Positions 1 to 13,959 are shown, numbered from the stretch's first letter. The stretch: DNA of 64,000 nucleotides from Ifrita kowaldi (GCA_013398055.1 VZRS01000313.1:401055-465054); one strand, 5' to 3'. The notes: generated from the letters alone by a model not told the origin. Translations and numbers: made by a program.

Positions 1-3000
1 ATTTTGACCCTTTGCTCAATTTCAAAATACTCAAAAATTACTCAAAATAGTGTAATGCATTTTAATTAAATGTAGACTTTAAGGTGTGCAGGTTTTTTCT
101 TTCCTCACTGGCACCTTCATGGTACCAGGAAGCTGCAAAAGAAAGTAGCCTTTTTGCAGGGGCTTTTAAATGAAAAAGATTTTAGAAATGAAAACTCTTA
201 TGTGTGCAAACCAAATGTTTGATAGGTAAGTTGCAAGCTCTTCTCCTTATTCCATAATTAGAAGTGAAATGTTCTTTAATGTTCGGTAATAACATTCAAG
301 CTATGCTATTTTGTAGCTAATAATCATATACAACAGCATGGGGCATGATAGCTAGCAAAGTTTTTCCAGCTAAATGTATTGGCCACATCTATCTGCCTTA
401 TTTTCCAGTGCCTTGGCTTTTCAGTCCAGCCTTTATGCTGGAAATTTGTGAGTGAGTGGAGCAGGAGTTACTTACCGTTTTAAGGAAAGAGTTTTAAAGA
501 AAGATTGCCGAGTTGTTCAAATCATTCCCATACAGAGCAGTGTGTAATAGATTTCTTTTTCTTGTTTGTTCGTGTCAAATAGAAAAGCTGAAGATGTGAC
601 TGCTTGATTCCTTTAGTCCTGAAATGCCCTAAGTTCTTTCCAAACTCACACAGTGTTATGCAAACAGGGGGAAACTGACAGAGAAAAAAAAAAAGAAAAA
701 GCAGAGGTCATCAAGACCTAGCAGTGTGCATCAATTTTGCTTGCAAATAAAGGAGTAAATTTATCATTGCAAAGGCTGCATTAGTTACCATAGACTTGCA
801 CCATTTCCAAGATTTCTCCGGGGGTGAGAATACTGCTTTCCAGAGCCAGCTTCTCCATTAGGCTTTTAACCGCAATGCTTCCTTGTTTTCCCAATGAGGA
901 GTTAGATTTAGAAGCACAGGGAGGAGAAGCAAACACACAGAAGAAACACCAACCCACTAGCTAAATTAAACTAAAACCTAGGTGAAGCCTCAGTGGGAAG
1001 CCTGCTGCACAAATTGGATCTCCAAATGCAGAAAAAATTAATTATGTGATGCACAGCAATGAAGTAAGCAACACCTTGAAGTTAACCTGGACAGAGTTAT
1101 TGATTCAGCAAAAAAATAAGCACTTTGCTTCACCCTCTCTGTTGTTCTAATGTTAGCTTGGACGGTTGCCTGACCATTTCCAGCTAGCATTTAGTTCATT
1201 TGCAGCTGTTCTAAATGTGCACTCTTCCCCAATAGGTCTCACAAAAAACTGATCCCATCTGAGTTGATGTGTTGGTTTGGGAGAAAATACCACGCGTGCA
1301 AAAACGAATTTGTTGTAAACACAGCAGAACAGACCTTGCCACCAGCCTGGAGCTCGGAAGTGGACAGATCTTAAAACCTCTTGGAAAGCAGATAGAACTG
1401 CTCTAGCAGTTTTGCCTACCACTGTTCCAACAGCACCAGTAAATCACTAGAAAATGATGAGCTGTCGCCTACCCCGAGAAGTCACATTTTGCCCTGTCCT
1501 CCACAGCTTCCTGTCGTCTCCATTTTTACATGCTGTGTAGAGGGGAATCCTGTCTAAGAAAGATGATTTGGGCTGTGCATGTGAGTGGTGCAGGGAGCAC
1601 ATAGCCAACCCAACACCGTTTATCTTTATACAGCTGTTATGCAGTCTGTTATGCAGCCTGAGAGGCCTCCTGAACAGCAGTGCCTGTCTCACTGCTCAGA
1701 AACCCTTGGGTAGCCACAGCTTTGCTGACCAAAAGCACTGTGTTCCCATTCCACCGTGCTGATCACAGCCAGCATTAACTCCTGGGGCAGCTCTGCACTA
1801 AGGAGCGGTGCTGCCAGGGCTCGCTGTGACACTGCGCCTGTGGTCACTCTGCCTCTCTGCTCAGCCACAGTCATGCCTCCTGCCCGCCTTCCATTTAGTG
1901 GCACTGGTGTAAGTATTGACTTTGAGCTTTGAATCCCTAAATAATTTGGATCCACCTCTTCCTAGAGACCCATCTGGTGGTATTGTCCTGACCGACAGAG
2001 CAAGCTGAATTACCTGGGAGCAAGCTCAGCCTCAAGATGCTTCATGTGAGGGGTTCTTGGTTCCAGATTTTTTATTTCCCTCCTCGATTTAGCAGAGCCA
2101 AGATTTATTGACCTTCAAGCCATGCCACAAAACCTTGCTGTTTTTCTTGGCTTCTCTCAAGGAGGCTATGGAGGCAGACCGAGGCACTATGGAACTTTTT
2201 GTTGGAGCACTTTTTCAGATGTTGAGCTATTAAAGTCTCCATACTTTATAATGTTTGCTGTTGTGTCTGAAGTTCCAGTCAAGTGCCTTTATACAAACCA
2301 AAAATAATCAATCAATATATTGTCCTTTATGGACAATGATAAAATTCCATTATTTATTGGTGACTCATCTTTTTTCCTTCAGCTTCCACTGTTTTACAGG
2401 AACATGAAGGAAATTAAGACACATTTAAAAGAAAAAATTACCGTTTGCTTCTTACTTGGCAGACTAGTCAGGGCCAACACACTGCACATAGGAGGTTCTA
2501 ATCAAGTTTCTCTTTTCCTGTCCTCTACTTTGCAACAATGAAGACAAAGTAAAATTTTCCACTGTCTTAATTAGGAAGAAAACAACTTTGTCGCAGAATG
2601 AAAATAAGACCCCTCCAGCAGCACTGCAGAGTCCTTTCAGCTGACTCACAAACAGGCCTGAAAGAGCATGATCTGACTCTGCAGAAAATCCTAACAGCTG
2701 ACATCTTGTGGATTGAAGTGTGTCAACACTAAAGCATTATTCTTTACGGTAGGAAAAACATTACAGTCATGAGGCTGGAATGAGGGTACAGAACTCTAAG
2801 TATGGTGATGCATTATTTCATTTTAAGAAGAAGTAAAAATGTAGATTGATTCCCTGAAAACTTTTCCTAGGAGTAAAATCTGTTAGACTGTGAAATTTTT
2901 TAGAACAGACAGAGTCTGTAGTAGAACGGGAAAAGTAGTCAAAAAATCTATGAAGCCCATTGAAGACTTCTGTTGTATTTATTAATTCTAGGCAAAACCC

Positions 3001-6000
3001 CACATGAGCTAGATTCACAAAAGGGGTTAGAATTGGCACTGTAAACTTTGTCTTTGCTATTTTTGCCATTAACCTTTGTACCTAATGGAAATGCCAACTA
3101 TGAGTCACGTGCCAGCAGACAACTACAGGTGGAATTCAAAGAAAATGGCATGGTCCACAAAAAAAGCCTAAAACATCTCAGGTGACTTGTGCTCATAAGC
3201 AAAAGAAGTGGCATAAGGCCTGCTACTCAGACAAATTTAGGGGCTTGACTCTATAAACTGGAGCTTACCATTTCTCTCCCCTGGAGTTTTGGGGCCATGT
3301 AGCATTCCCTGGATTTCGAAGAAGCAAGTAAGAAACCTAGCCTCAAGTACTTTCTTCACCAAAGCAGAGTTTGATTCTCCCACATCCTAGTTTGCCACTC
3401 TAAATAGCTTATATTGATTAAGCTAAGACAATATTCGCCTCCATATTATAATTTCTGAGCAGTATAATCTATTAAAAGAATCCCTAGCATATTAAATCCT
3501 AGTTACAGATATAGCATGTAAGTCCTACTAGGTCTTAAGCACAGGCTAAGCTCAAAGTGCTTTCATATGATCAAAACAGCTGATTTTGCACACAATACAA
3601 AAATAATAGCCAAGAATCTGTAATTAATCTGAGGGCCTCTCTAGCACCGAGGAAGAACTCTGAGGTTTAACAACTCATCTGTGAGTATCTACAAAGACAG
3701 ATAGTCACACAGATTCTCCCCCTCCCCAAGTTAGGATGGTAGCAAAATGAAAGTATAGAACCCTGAAACAGAATTACTTTCTGGCTTGTACTTTAAACTT
3801 CCAACATTTGACCTTGGATTATCACTACTAGGAAATTTTCCATTGCTAAAAAGCTCTCTACACCCACGGGTCACCCATGACACTGTCCCTCTGAACACCA
3901 AACTATCTGACTATGTCAAACATCATGACCCTGAGCATAGTTTGAACTTCAATTTCTCCAGTTCAGCACTTTCATTTCCAAAGGGGAAGGAAACTACCAT
4001 TTTCAATAAATAGCAAAGAAACCAGTTTTGGTATCCCTGAATCATTGACCAACATAGGAAACAATGGATTCTCAGAATTTTATTTGAGACCTGGAGTAGA
4101 AGAACAACACAGGGCATTAGATATGAAGTGGATTAAGAGAGTAAGAAGCATAAGACCAATGAAAACCTTGACTGTCTTAATATATGATACTACATCATTA
4201 TGATTTCAGGTAGCCAGTTCAGTTAAATACAGTTAAGTGCTTAAGTGACAAAAAACCAGAAAAGTTAGTCAAAGTTGCCATTGACTTTGATGTCTATTTT
4301 TAACACACTCAGTCCCTTGGTGCCATTAAGTTGTTGCAGGTTAATTAATGACTGTGTAAATGTAAAGAGCTCTACATTTCTTTTCATTTAGGGAAAGCAG
4401 ACTGTGTTTCAAGGAAAACAGAAAGCTCACCAACCTCAGTTATCCAAAATGATTCAGAGCAAAATATAGACATGAAGTCCATCATAAATAAAGTAGGGCA
4501 AGGGCATCGAGTATGACTTTGTTGGGAAAAGGGGGCATAACATTCCCAGTGAATAAAGTTAATCAGTTCGCTAGACCTTTTTTTTTCTCCATGAGTTACC
4601 TGTTAAGTCCCAGTTTGCTTCAAGTTTGCTTAATGTAGCCCTTGGATTCTTCATAAACATATGGCACAAATATTAATGAGTCACTGTTGCCCCAATGTAA
4701 TTGGTCATCTAACCAAATGGCTCTGTTTGCATTCCTTGATTGGATTACCTCATTTTCTTTACAGAAGTGTCTAAAAATTGATTGTAGCTTGGTTTTTTCA
4801 GAAGGTTTTTTCATTACCAACCCCATCTTCACCCAAACTACCTATCCTAACTCGCCATCCTTAAAATTATTTCTTAACCCTTATGTGCCTATGCAACAAG
4901 ATCATTCTTTTCCTCCAGTTTTAATTATCTACCTATGATAATGAGCATTGCTATGGTAGCTTTAGCTGAAATGACTCTCATGGATGTTATTTGCACACTT
5001 GTGATTAGCACTTTTCCCTTCCTTGACTTCAGTTGCTCAGCTACATATTCACAAATAAGAGCCTACAAGAGGATGTATATTCCAGTAAAACAAGTATATG
5101 TATTTTCTTTTTTTTTCTTTTTTTTTTTTTGTATATTCATCTTGCTGGAGGCAAAAGAAACCCCTAACATCTATAAAGATCTGAACCACACATGACACAA
5201 CCATTCCTCCTAGAGTTAAATGCTAATACTTTTAGATAAACAGAACTTATTTATAATAACACCATCTGCGGGATTCTGATAATGTTGGGGGAGGAGATTA
5301 ATCTATCTTGCATTTTAAATAGAGATGGCCGCTGGCATAAAAATCCAGATCTAGCTTTTAGCCACCCAGTTATCACGGAATTTCACATTCAGGGTACTGC
5401 ATCCCTCACCAGAATGTCCCCATAATACCAATGGACAAGTGCTAGGAGGTGACATAATGGCAGCCCAGATCAGTTCATCCTTCTCCCCAAAGCATACAGC
5501 ATGCCCAGATGGAGCACAATGCAGAATTCCCCCAGTAATAAAAAGATCTAAGAGTTAGGACTGGATCTTATTTCTAGGTTTTTAATTAGCATATCATATG
5601 GCATAGGGGTCTCACCATTTTTTTGTAATCAGTTAAGATTACTACTATACTTAATTGTCTCAGGAAAACAGTATGGAGCTTCACTTCTGGAATTTTAGAC
5701 CCAGCAAATCCTGACTAAAAGACTACAGGATACATATACATAATATATTCTACTACAAATCTGTTGCCATCCGTCTTTGTTTCCTCACTTTGTTCAGGGT
5801 CACTCATACAGCACAAATAAAGGAGGTGCACCTAGGACAAAAACCACATGAGCCACTGTACTGTGTTATGCCTTGCTCAGTATTTCACTTGAGAAGTTGC
5901 TAACCTTTATTATCCAAAGTACTGGCTCTTATAAACTCAATAGCTACCGCAACCATAGTCACTGAAACAAAAGTGAATGGTATAGATGAGTAGTAAAAGA

Positions 6001-6297
6001 AGTCCTCTGTCTTCCAACAAGGCAAGGTGACCTGGGAATTAAGTGTCCCACATAACACTGGAGACACCAGTTCTGTGACACCCTACAGTCTTCACAGCCA
6101 CAGCCTGTGGGGAAAGGAAAGGATGGTGTGGCTTTAGAACCTAAGTCCTGCATTCTTTGGAATACGTACTTCTTTACCCACCCGAACAGCAACAGTAGAT
6201 GGTGTATTTAATTAAAGAAAAGAATTCTGAAATGCCACAAAAATACGTGAAGCAGATAAAACCAACACTAAATTCCATCTACAACATTTTTTAACTC
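1..6297. other. Non-coding stretch, no gene seen
   Basis: AT-rich DNA with stop codons scattered through all frames and only short open frames, none resembling a known protein. The only simple sequence is a T-rich tract at 5103-5130. An 11-base word (CTGTTATGCAG) occurs twice 12 bases apart at 1634-1656. No interspersed repeat, RNA gene or CpG cluster is recognised. It is either intergenic or intronic. Confidence 0.75.
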
Positions 6298-6690
6298 AGA
6301 ATCACAGAATCACAGAACATTCTGAGTTGGAAGGATCATCAAGTCCAACTCTTACCTCTACACAGCACCATCCCCAAGAGTCACACCATGTTCCTGAGAG
6401 TGTTGCCCAAAAGCTTCTTGAATTCTTTCAGGCTTCATGCTGTGACCACTTCCCTGGGGAGCCTGTTCCAGTGCCCAAACACCCTCTGGGTGAAAAACCT
6501 TTTTCTAAAATCCAACCTAAACCTCCCCTGACACAACTTCAGGCCATTCCCTTGGGTCCTGTCACTGGTCACAAGAGAGAAGAGATTGGTGCCTGCCCTT
6601 CCACTTCCCCTAATGAGGAAGCTTTTCAATACCTCCCGGAATATTCTTCCCCATGACTTTACCAGGCACTTATTTGTTAGGAGAGGGGAG
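6298..6690 (-). mobile_element. CR1 LINE 3' fragment, reverse orientation, cut by assembly gap
   Basis: The plus strand starts with a repeated AATCACAG word at 6299-6317, which is the reverse complement of the short tandem 3' end of CR1 elements, and then runs back through the CR1 3' region. Read on the minus strand, the pseudo-translation contains RFRLDFRKRFF and NRLPREVV, and the same region of the second CR1 at 26545-26834 gives RFRLDTRNKFF and NRLPREVV. Two independent copies sharing these words supports the call. CR1 is the main LINE of birds and other sauropsids; most copies are 5'-truncated and dead, as this one appears to be. The 5' end lies in or beyond the gap that starts at 6691, so its full length is unknown. 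No reverse transcriptase segment is visible. Confidence 0.93.
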
Positions 6691-7011
6691 NNNNNNNNNN
6701 NNNNNNNNNNNNNNNNNNNNNNNNNNNNNNNNNNNNNNNNNNNNNNNNNNNNNNNNNNNNNNNNNNNNNNNNNNNNNNNNNNNNNNNNNNNNNNNNNNNN
6801 NNNNNNNNNNNNNNNNNNNNNNNNNNNNNNNNNNNNNNNNNNNNNNNNNNNNNNNNNNNNNNNNNNNNNNNNNNNNNNNNNNNNNNNNNNNNNNNNNNNN
6901 NNNNNNNNNNNNNNNNNNNNNNNNNNNNNNNNNNNNNNNNNNNNNNNNNNNNNNNNNNNNNNNNNNNNNNNNNNNNNNNNNNNNNNNNNNNNNNNNNNNN
7001 NNNNNNNNNNN
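6691..7011. other. Assembly gap, 321 N
   Basis: A run of N that interrupts the 5' side of the CR1 fragment. The last known bases on the left are purine-rich (GAGAGGGGAG). Open frames that run across the gap are artefacts of translating N. Confidence 1.
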
Positions 7012-7739
7012 GCCGCACAATAAGAGGAATGGATCTGAGAGAGCAGCAACAATAATGAGGGAAACGAGGACTGGAAGAAAGGAAGGGCACTTGTATTTGT
7101 GCTTGGTTTCCTAAGAGCTGTGTACATTTGTGGCATTATGTCCCTTGAAAGCGTGGATTGGAAAGGAGTGACAGCCGTTGGCTGATCCCTGCAGGAGAGG
7201 GGAGCAGGGTGCTGCAAAAGGCAGACCCACTGGAGCTCTGCACTCCCTTAGCCCAGGCAGAAATCCATGGGAGGCTACAGGGAAGTGAGAAATCACCCCG
7301 ACAACACATTTCACCTGGCAGTCCGACATTGTTTATCAGCATAATAAAAAGTGCCAATACTTACCACCTGTCTAAAATACGCAGTAATAATAAACAGAGT
7401 TACAGGGCATATTATGGTCAATGATGAGATATTAATTTATAGCCCTGGAAGGAGGGAAGGAAGGCAGAGGCTACAGTGCCTTATGGGGGCAAAGCTTGCT
7501 GGGGATGAGGCCAAGGTCTTTTCTTCTCTGATGAGAATGAATGGAAGATTGCATTGAGATATTTTTTTTGGGGTGTTTTTTTTTTTTTGCAGTCCTAAAA
7601 TAATATCCCTGCTCATATGATCAAGCTACCGAAATAAACAGCCAGGATATTACCTTCCCATTCCTATTGCCAGCCAGTAATATCTGCATGAGAGCATGCA
7701 TTGATTTTGTACAGAATTAAAGACAAATTAATCCAGGCG
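7012..7739. other. Non-coding stretch right of the gap
   Basis: Moderately GC-rich flank followed by AT-rich DNA. A T-rich segment at 7562-7589 is broken by a short G run. I cannot tell whether the first bases after the gap still belong to the CR1 element; I see no CR1 words in them. Confidence 0.6.
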
Positions 7740-8180
7740 TGTGCATAGAGGGGGGTTGGGGCTCCCTGGGGCCAGGACGGTGGGGGATCCCCATGGCGGT
7801 CTGTCAGAGTGGGTCCTGGCAGTCAGGACCCATCCTACCCCACATATAGGAACTAGGAAGCCAGGGACATCAGGGCAGTCCCATCCCTGGGCACCAGGGA
7901 TCCTCCCTGGGGACTAGGAAAAGGCAGGTCCAGGCCATGGGCCCATGGGTGATCCTGGCTCAGGGTCCATGGGCAGGCAGAATCAGGCTATGGGGAGGTT
8001 GAGACCCTGGTGCAGCACACTGGGACAGGGGCTGATAACCGTGGGGATTGAGATGGAGTCCTGGGCCATGGCAGGTGAGGGGGGCCACTGGGGTTGGGCA
8101 GGGAGAGGCGGGGCTGTGGATGCTTTCAGGACCCTGGCAACCAAAACATGCAGTGCTCTCTCACCAGCTTCTGCCCCAAT
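7740..8180 (+). repeat. G-rich low-complexity block with G-quadruplex motifs
   Basis: This block has a strong excess of G over C on the plus strand and many GGG or longer runs, unlike the AT-rich flanks. At 8079-8103 four G runs of 6, 4, 3 and 3 bases are separated by loops of 5, 2 and 2 bases, which fits the canonical four-run G-quadruplex rule. A looser four-run motif sits at 7750-7786. A perfect 14-base palindrome (CCATGGGCCCATGG) lies at 7935-7948. CpG is sparse, so this is not a CpG island. An 80-codon open frame at 7945-8187 is rich in G, W and M and looks like a by-product of composition. Confidence 0.65.
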
Positions 8181-11100
8181 GACTTAGCTTTTCTCTACTA
8201 CCTGCTGCTCCAGCTCTGAACTAGAGCTTTTCTGGGGTGTTTTTTTCTTCTCGCTTTGGGCTGTTTCCTCCATGCAGAGTGAGAAGCCATCCATGAGCTG
8301 CCATTGCCACCAGTACCATACGCCCAGCAAAGGAAGGAAGGTCTCAGGATGCTCAGGGCTCTCCCAGTGCTGCCTAAAACCTGAGTAAAACCTCATTACT
8401 TCTGGTGCAAATTTGGATGTGTGGACCCTCTGCCAAGCAAAAATATATAAATTCTCTGTGCACAGGAGCATTTTTACCTAAAAAGTCCAGAGTCACCTTC
8501 TACCCATGAATAAGAGCTTTGTGAGTACATCAGAATGACAGAAACTGCAGGTGGTTGTTATAAGTGATGCGTTTAAATAGATTTATTCTATTTCTTAATT
8601 TGGAAAATCAACAACTATCTTCCAGGGCAGGGTTTCACTTTTTCATCCCTGGAGTTTATACAGAAACTTGCTGTGGTCAATCAGGCTACCCATGTAGAAA
8701 CAACCTCACAAACTTCACTGATTATCTGCTTAATACAAAGAACTTATGTTGTGTTTTGCCTTTAGGTTAATATCACCTATAAAAACACTATCATTTGAAA
8801 AGACCAGACTATGCATAGAATGGAAAGGGCTGACACTGAGTGACTCAACAACTGCATGTTTTTCTATATTATGGTACTGCTTAAGAACATAGATACCTGG
8901 GAAATTTTTGAAAAAAAAAACTTGGCCACAAAATTTCAGTTAGCTCAAGTTTAATTTAAGGTCATGGCCCTCAAAGGGGTTCACTGTTTTCCAGAAAATT
9001 ATATGACTCAAGCACATCTTAGGAAATAACTGTAAGTTTAACTGAAAAGAGGTGAATATCTTCCTACATATCAACAGCTTCCTACAGGTAGCCCTCGACC
9101 TATAACTTCAGACCTGCAGTGAAGTGGGGAGTTAGCCCTATATGTAGAAACATGGCTATGTACAGCAGCAGCTGACTGAGTGCTCCCTTGCTTGTGTGTG
9201 GGGCCATCTAGGATCAGACTGGGGTTTCATTTCGCTGGGGTTTCACTTCATTGTCTCGCAGCACAGCTGGGAGGGGAAGGCAGATGGAGGAGCACACCTT
9301 CCTCTGATTTGTGCCCTTCTGTTGGAAGGTGAAGATGGCGTCCAAGTGCTAAGGTACAGGAAGGAATAAGAAAAAGAGAAGGCCAAGTGAAAAGCAGACC
9401 TCCCTAGGCCACTTGCAGGGTGAGCAGAGAGGACAGTTATAGCATTTAAAGAAGTGGGGCATGCCTTAAAGCCTGGCTCAAGCTCTTTGCCACATAGTCC
9501 CAGGGTTAAGCAGATTAATCATCAGGTTTCTAGCCATGTTTTGGCTAACTCCAACTCATTTATGCATAGATTTTAGCAGAACAAACAACTCGTACCAGTG
9601 GTGTTAAATACAACTTATATTCAAATACCTGTGGCCTGATAAAAATCCTCCTGCGGTGAACAATAATTAGGACATTATAATACAACTGCAAGTCCCAGAA
9701 GAGAGAAACACTGGGATGGTGCTATTTAAATGTAAATACAAATTTTGCTAATGGTCTTGAAGAAAGATTGGAAGCTTCATTCAGCTTTTGGGTCAGAAGT
9801 GTTTTACTACAAAGAACACTAGAGAGCAAAGATGCATGAAAACAATTTTCCTGTCTGATTATTTGGGGCAGGGATCAGACCCATTCATTGCTTCCCTGTA
9901 CATTTGTTCCATCTTTCTGTAGCATAATATGTGGTGTCACTCTTGGAAATGAAATAAAGTGTCACATATTGGTGAATTTGAGAGCAAACGAGTTCTAGAA
10001 ATCCCACTTGGAAATTTTCTTGGCATGCCACCTGAAGTCAAATGCAAGATTTCCACATCACTCCCCCATGCCCTTTAGTTCTCTCAAAATGATTTAGAAC
10101 CAGCCTCACTGCCTACCAAACATCTCTGCTCTCTTTCTGTCTCCCTCTCACACACACACCCCCCCGCACTGCCACACTGGTGTGTGCATACATCTCTCCA
10201 GCTGTGTCCTGGAGGTTCCTGGGAGCCTGAAGGGAATGCTCATGAAACATGACTTTCACAGATTCTCCGTCCATCTGGAACGCTAGGGCAGCATATGGCA
10301 GGCAGCACAGTAACTGTTTGTGGACATGTCAGACTTTTTTGCCTTTTGTATTACCTGATTAAGGTAAGACAAGACGTGCTGATATAAGCCTCCTTCTCCC
10401 ACATTAACCCTCTCCAATTTTATTTTTCAATTTAAAAAGGAACTATGTTTCGGCCATCCCTTCAGGGATAGCATCCCCTGAAAGCTACAAGAATGTTCAC
10501 ATAAACACATTGCTGATACAATTATACCAGCTTTGCATAGGCAGAGATAAAAAAAGAAAGGTGTGCAAGGGAAGAATGTTTTTTAATATAAATTGTAGGG
10601 TTATCCCTGGGGCTGGAGAAAAAAGTACAGTTAAAAAAAAAAAAGATTAGGAAATAATAACTAAAGCTGCATGCTTTATTACTTCAGGTAAAAATATCTT
10701 ATGAATAATATAATCATTGTCTCTGGTTATTGGGTATGAAAAAGATAAGTGTAATCAGTGTACTGTGATACAGGAACATTAACACTTTCACATTGACTGG
10801 ATACAGACTTAGAAATGAGTTAAGAATCACTGGGTCATCTAAGTGGAGGATTATTCTACACACAGGCCCCTAGGTCAATTTAAATTATTTAATTCATCTT
10901 GGTGACCACAGGGGCCTAACCATCCCTGTGCCTGCATTTTTATCTTGCAGTCCTCTTAGCATAAGCTTAATTCTGGGGGACCAGAAACGCCAGACTAACA
11001 AGACAGTGTACCATAATGCAGGCACTGGCTCTTGTAGGGTTAATAATAAAACCACAAAGAGAAATGACTCAAATTATACCAAGGACGTTTTATTACCCAG

Positions 11101-13959
11101 CAGCCTTAATCAGTATATATATATTTTTTTTTTACACATTATTATACCAAGGGTCCTTTCAGTGCTCATTGGCTTGTTACAAGCATTAAAAGAGGGGACG
11201 ATGCTTTGCAATTAATTCCATGTCTTACCCTGAGTCTCGCTATTTTCTTTGAGAAGAGCTGGGAGGAAGCAGACAGATGCAGCTGAAAGCTGTCCAAAAA
11301 ATACTGGAAAAGAAGGTGAATAAGTTCACTGGCATGCCACACTTTCACTCATTTCTTTCACAGACAATTTAGATCAGTAGTCATTTACCCTCAGACCAGA
11401 TATTTAGTGCCAGGGCACGCAGGGTTTTTGTAACCCAACCCCACCACTTGTGAACACTAGGCTGGTTTCACCAGGCTGGGTCAGTATGTGTAATACTCAC
11501 ACTGATGTGTTTTGGAGCTGTGAAAATCTAGCACTTTGGCTCTTTCTCATCAGGTGAAAGATATTTTAAGATAACTAGTAGTTAGTAGAATTTCTCTAAA
11601 AGTCTGAGCTCTGGTGGCTTTGTAGCAGAGAGAAAGGAAGAGTGCAGTAGGGCCAAAACAAAGACACCAAAGCACTGATGGTACAAATCGGGAAAGAGTT
11701 AGTGGCTACAGTCTGTACTGAATTATTAACAGATGCTTCAATTTGAATTTAAATTGTCAGCTACACAATCAACTGTAAGGTCATCTTGATCCCAGAGAAA
11801 AAAAAGATGAAAAGCCTGCTCTCAAGTAAGATGCAACTCCGTTGAAGAGAACAAATCAATGATTCTATAGGCTAATACAATATGCAGTCAGGCTGTGAAA
11901 TTTCCAAAGGCCTTGTGCTTATCTTCTGGGAAGCTGGGAAATTTGTGTTATCCATTTAGTCATACTTTACAATGGATCAATAGGTTTAAGCTTTGCATTG
12001 GTTTCACTTGTGATGTGCAGCTGATATTCTCATAGGTATTAAGGTATTTCCCTTTGCATGGTTCTCTTTGAGCCAGAAGATGGTAGGAAGCTACAAGGTC
12101 TCTGCTGTCTCCTCAGCTTCCTGAAGTAATCACAGTTTAGTGACCAAAACCCAATTTTTAAAAAAGGAAAAATTACCTGCACTGAATATAAGTGCAGGTA
12201 TTTAAGGTATTTATCCTTATTTAAGGATAAAATAAGTAATGGAGTATTGACAGCTACCTGAGCTCCTTATGTGAAGCATTATACTCCAAGTTTGGAGTGC
12301 AGCAGCAGCAGCTAAGCGAGCACCATCCAAGGCAGTGTTACACATGCTGTTGAACGTTGCCTATCAATCAGGTAGGATTCAAAACTTGATACACATTGCT
12401 TTGTAGCTCCAAAAAGGAAACTATGCCCAGGAAAGGAAACTATGCAAGGAAAGTTGGCTCTCTTAATATTGCGCTTTTTCTTAATCCAACTTACATTATT
12501 CAGTTCACTTTAAATTCTAAGCATAATAACGTCCCAAACCTGATGGATAATTTACCAGAAACAATCAACTTTTTTCTGTTGCCTGCAGATCTGTACTAGC
12601 TCAAGGTCATGTGTCGAGTGACTCAGCCTTGGCTTGCTTGAAGCAGATTCACAGGTTTCCTCTCGGGAACTTTGTTTTGAGTTTAAGCCAAAACCTGATT
12701 CATATAAAGAGTTAAATCTGGTAGTTTGTTTCGTTTTGGGTCTTTTTCCCCTAAAATAGAACAGAAATCTCAGGCAATTCTGCAGTGCCAAAGAAATTCA
12801 GATCTGGATAAAGCCTGCACAATTTTAAATCACAGTGAGGTTTCAGAACTGGTTACAAATATCTGATGCAAAAAAAAGCAACAAAATCACTTGGTTCTGG
12901 AGAAAGAAAATAAAGGGTTGTTTTGTTTTGCTGGAGTTTTGGGGGTGTTTTTTATAATTACCTGCTGAGAAATCAGCCTTGACACTATTCCCAGAGCTAG
13001 TGTTCGCCCCTCTCACAGATCAGCCTGAGTTGCTCTTGGTGGTTTAATACACCTTGTTCTTTTCAGCAAGCCAACCGTTTTCACCAATGTCAGAAAAGGA
13101 CCATTCTAGTCTCCCTGCAAAAACCTGTTTGTATGCAGATTTAGGTAATGTTTCAGGGGAAACTCAAGGTAGAAATTGTTGACTCTATGTACACTGTTCA
13201 ATGTGCGCCTGAAATGATGGTTGACCAATGCTATTCAATGCAAGTTGATAAGAGCTATTTATTTAGTATTTAATCTTTCCTTTTAGTTGGAGATTCACAG
13301 CAGTAATGATATTTTAAAATAAAACCAGTTTCATTTCAAAAGATTACTTTTCCAGAATTTATTCAAATTCACATGCTATAAGAAGGCTTATACAAACTAC
13401 TACACTTTAGTCAATCTACTAGAAGAAAACAAACATTTCCTGAAATTAAATCACACTGCTAGACACCATGAAAAAGAAACAAACAAAAAAACAGAGGAAT
13501 CTGGAGAAGGCAGTAGTTTAAGTAGAGAATTGTGGAAGTCTTGAAACAAAATGCTATAGGCCAGCTGCAAAGCATGTTAGCTGGAAAACTTTAGAGCACC
13601 TATTGAAAATTATTTTGAAAGCATTGGTAGGTCAAATATTCATCTACTGCTTATCCAAGATGCTCAAGAGAATCAATTTTTTTTTTATTTGCCATCTTCT
13701 TTGAACTGGCCAAGAGGCCTAGATGCCCACAAGTGTAAAACTGCCTCTTCCAAAACATTACAGAGGAAGCGTTGGTTATTACCCAAATGTCACAAAGCTC
13801 CTTGTTGCAATCAGTATTTTCCTTTTATTGAAAAAATTCTTTGTTTTCTATTGCTGAATAAGTAGAATACCTCTCCAGTGAAGCTTCAACTTTAGTCCTC
13901 TTATCCCTCAAATTAATGGAGGAAAGTGAAGTTTATTAATACACTGGAGCTTGTAACAT
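8181..13959. other. Non-coding stretch, no gene seen
   Basis: AT-rich DNA with no open frame above about 95 codons and no recognised interspersed repeat. It contains a short CA run with a C run at about 10148-10166, a TA/T tract at about 11115-11134, and the paired hairpins at 12175-12230 listed separately. Confidence 0.7.
12175..12230. repeat. Two adjacent perfect stem-loops
   Basis: The first inverted repeat has perfect 9-base arms (ACCTGCACT at 12175-12183 and its complement at 12191-12199) with a 7-base loop. Eleven bases later a second has perfect 9-base arms (TTATCCTTA at 12211-12219, complement at 12222-12230) with a 2-base loop. Between them the word AGGTATTT is repeated. The stems are shorter than a microRNA precursor, so a microRNA is unlikely. 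A decayed inverted-repeat transposon or a protein-binding palindrome pair are alternatives. Confidence 0.6.

Noticed and set aside
6435..7217. 260-codon open frame on the minus strand and other long frames across 6586-7114
   Set aside because: Most of the length is translated N; the rest is CR1 3' sequence and non-coding flank.
12175..12230. MicroRNA precursor
   Set aside because: Stems are only 9 base pairs each, too short for a microRNA hairpin.
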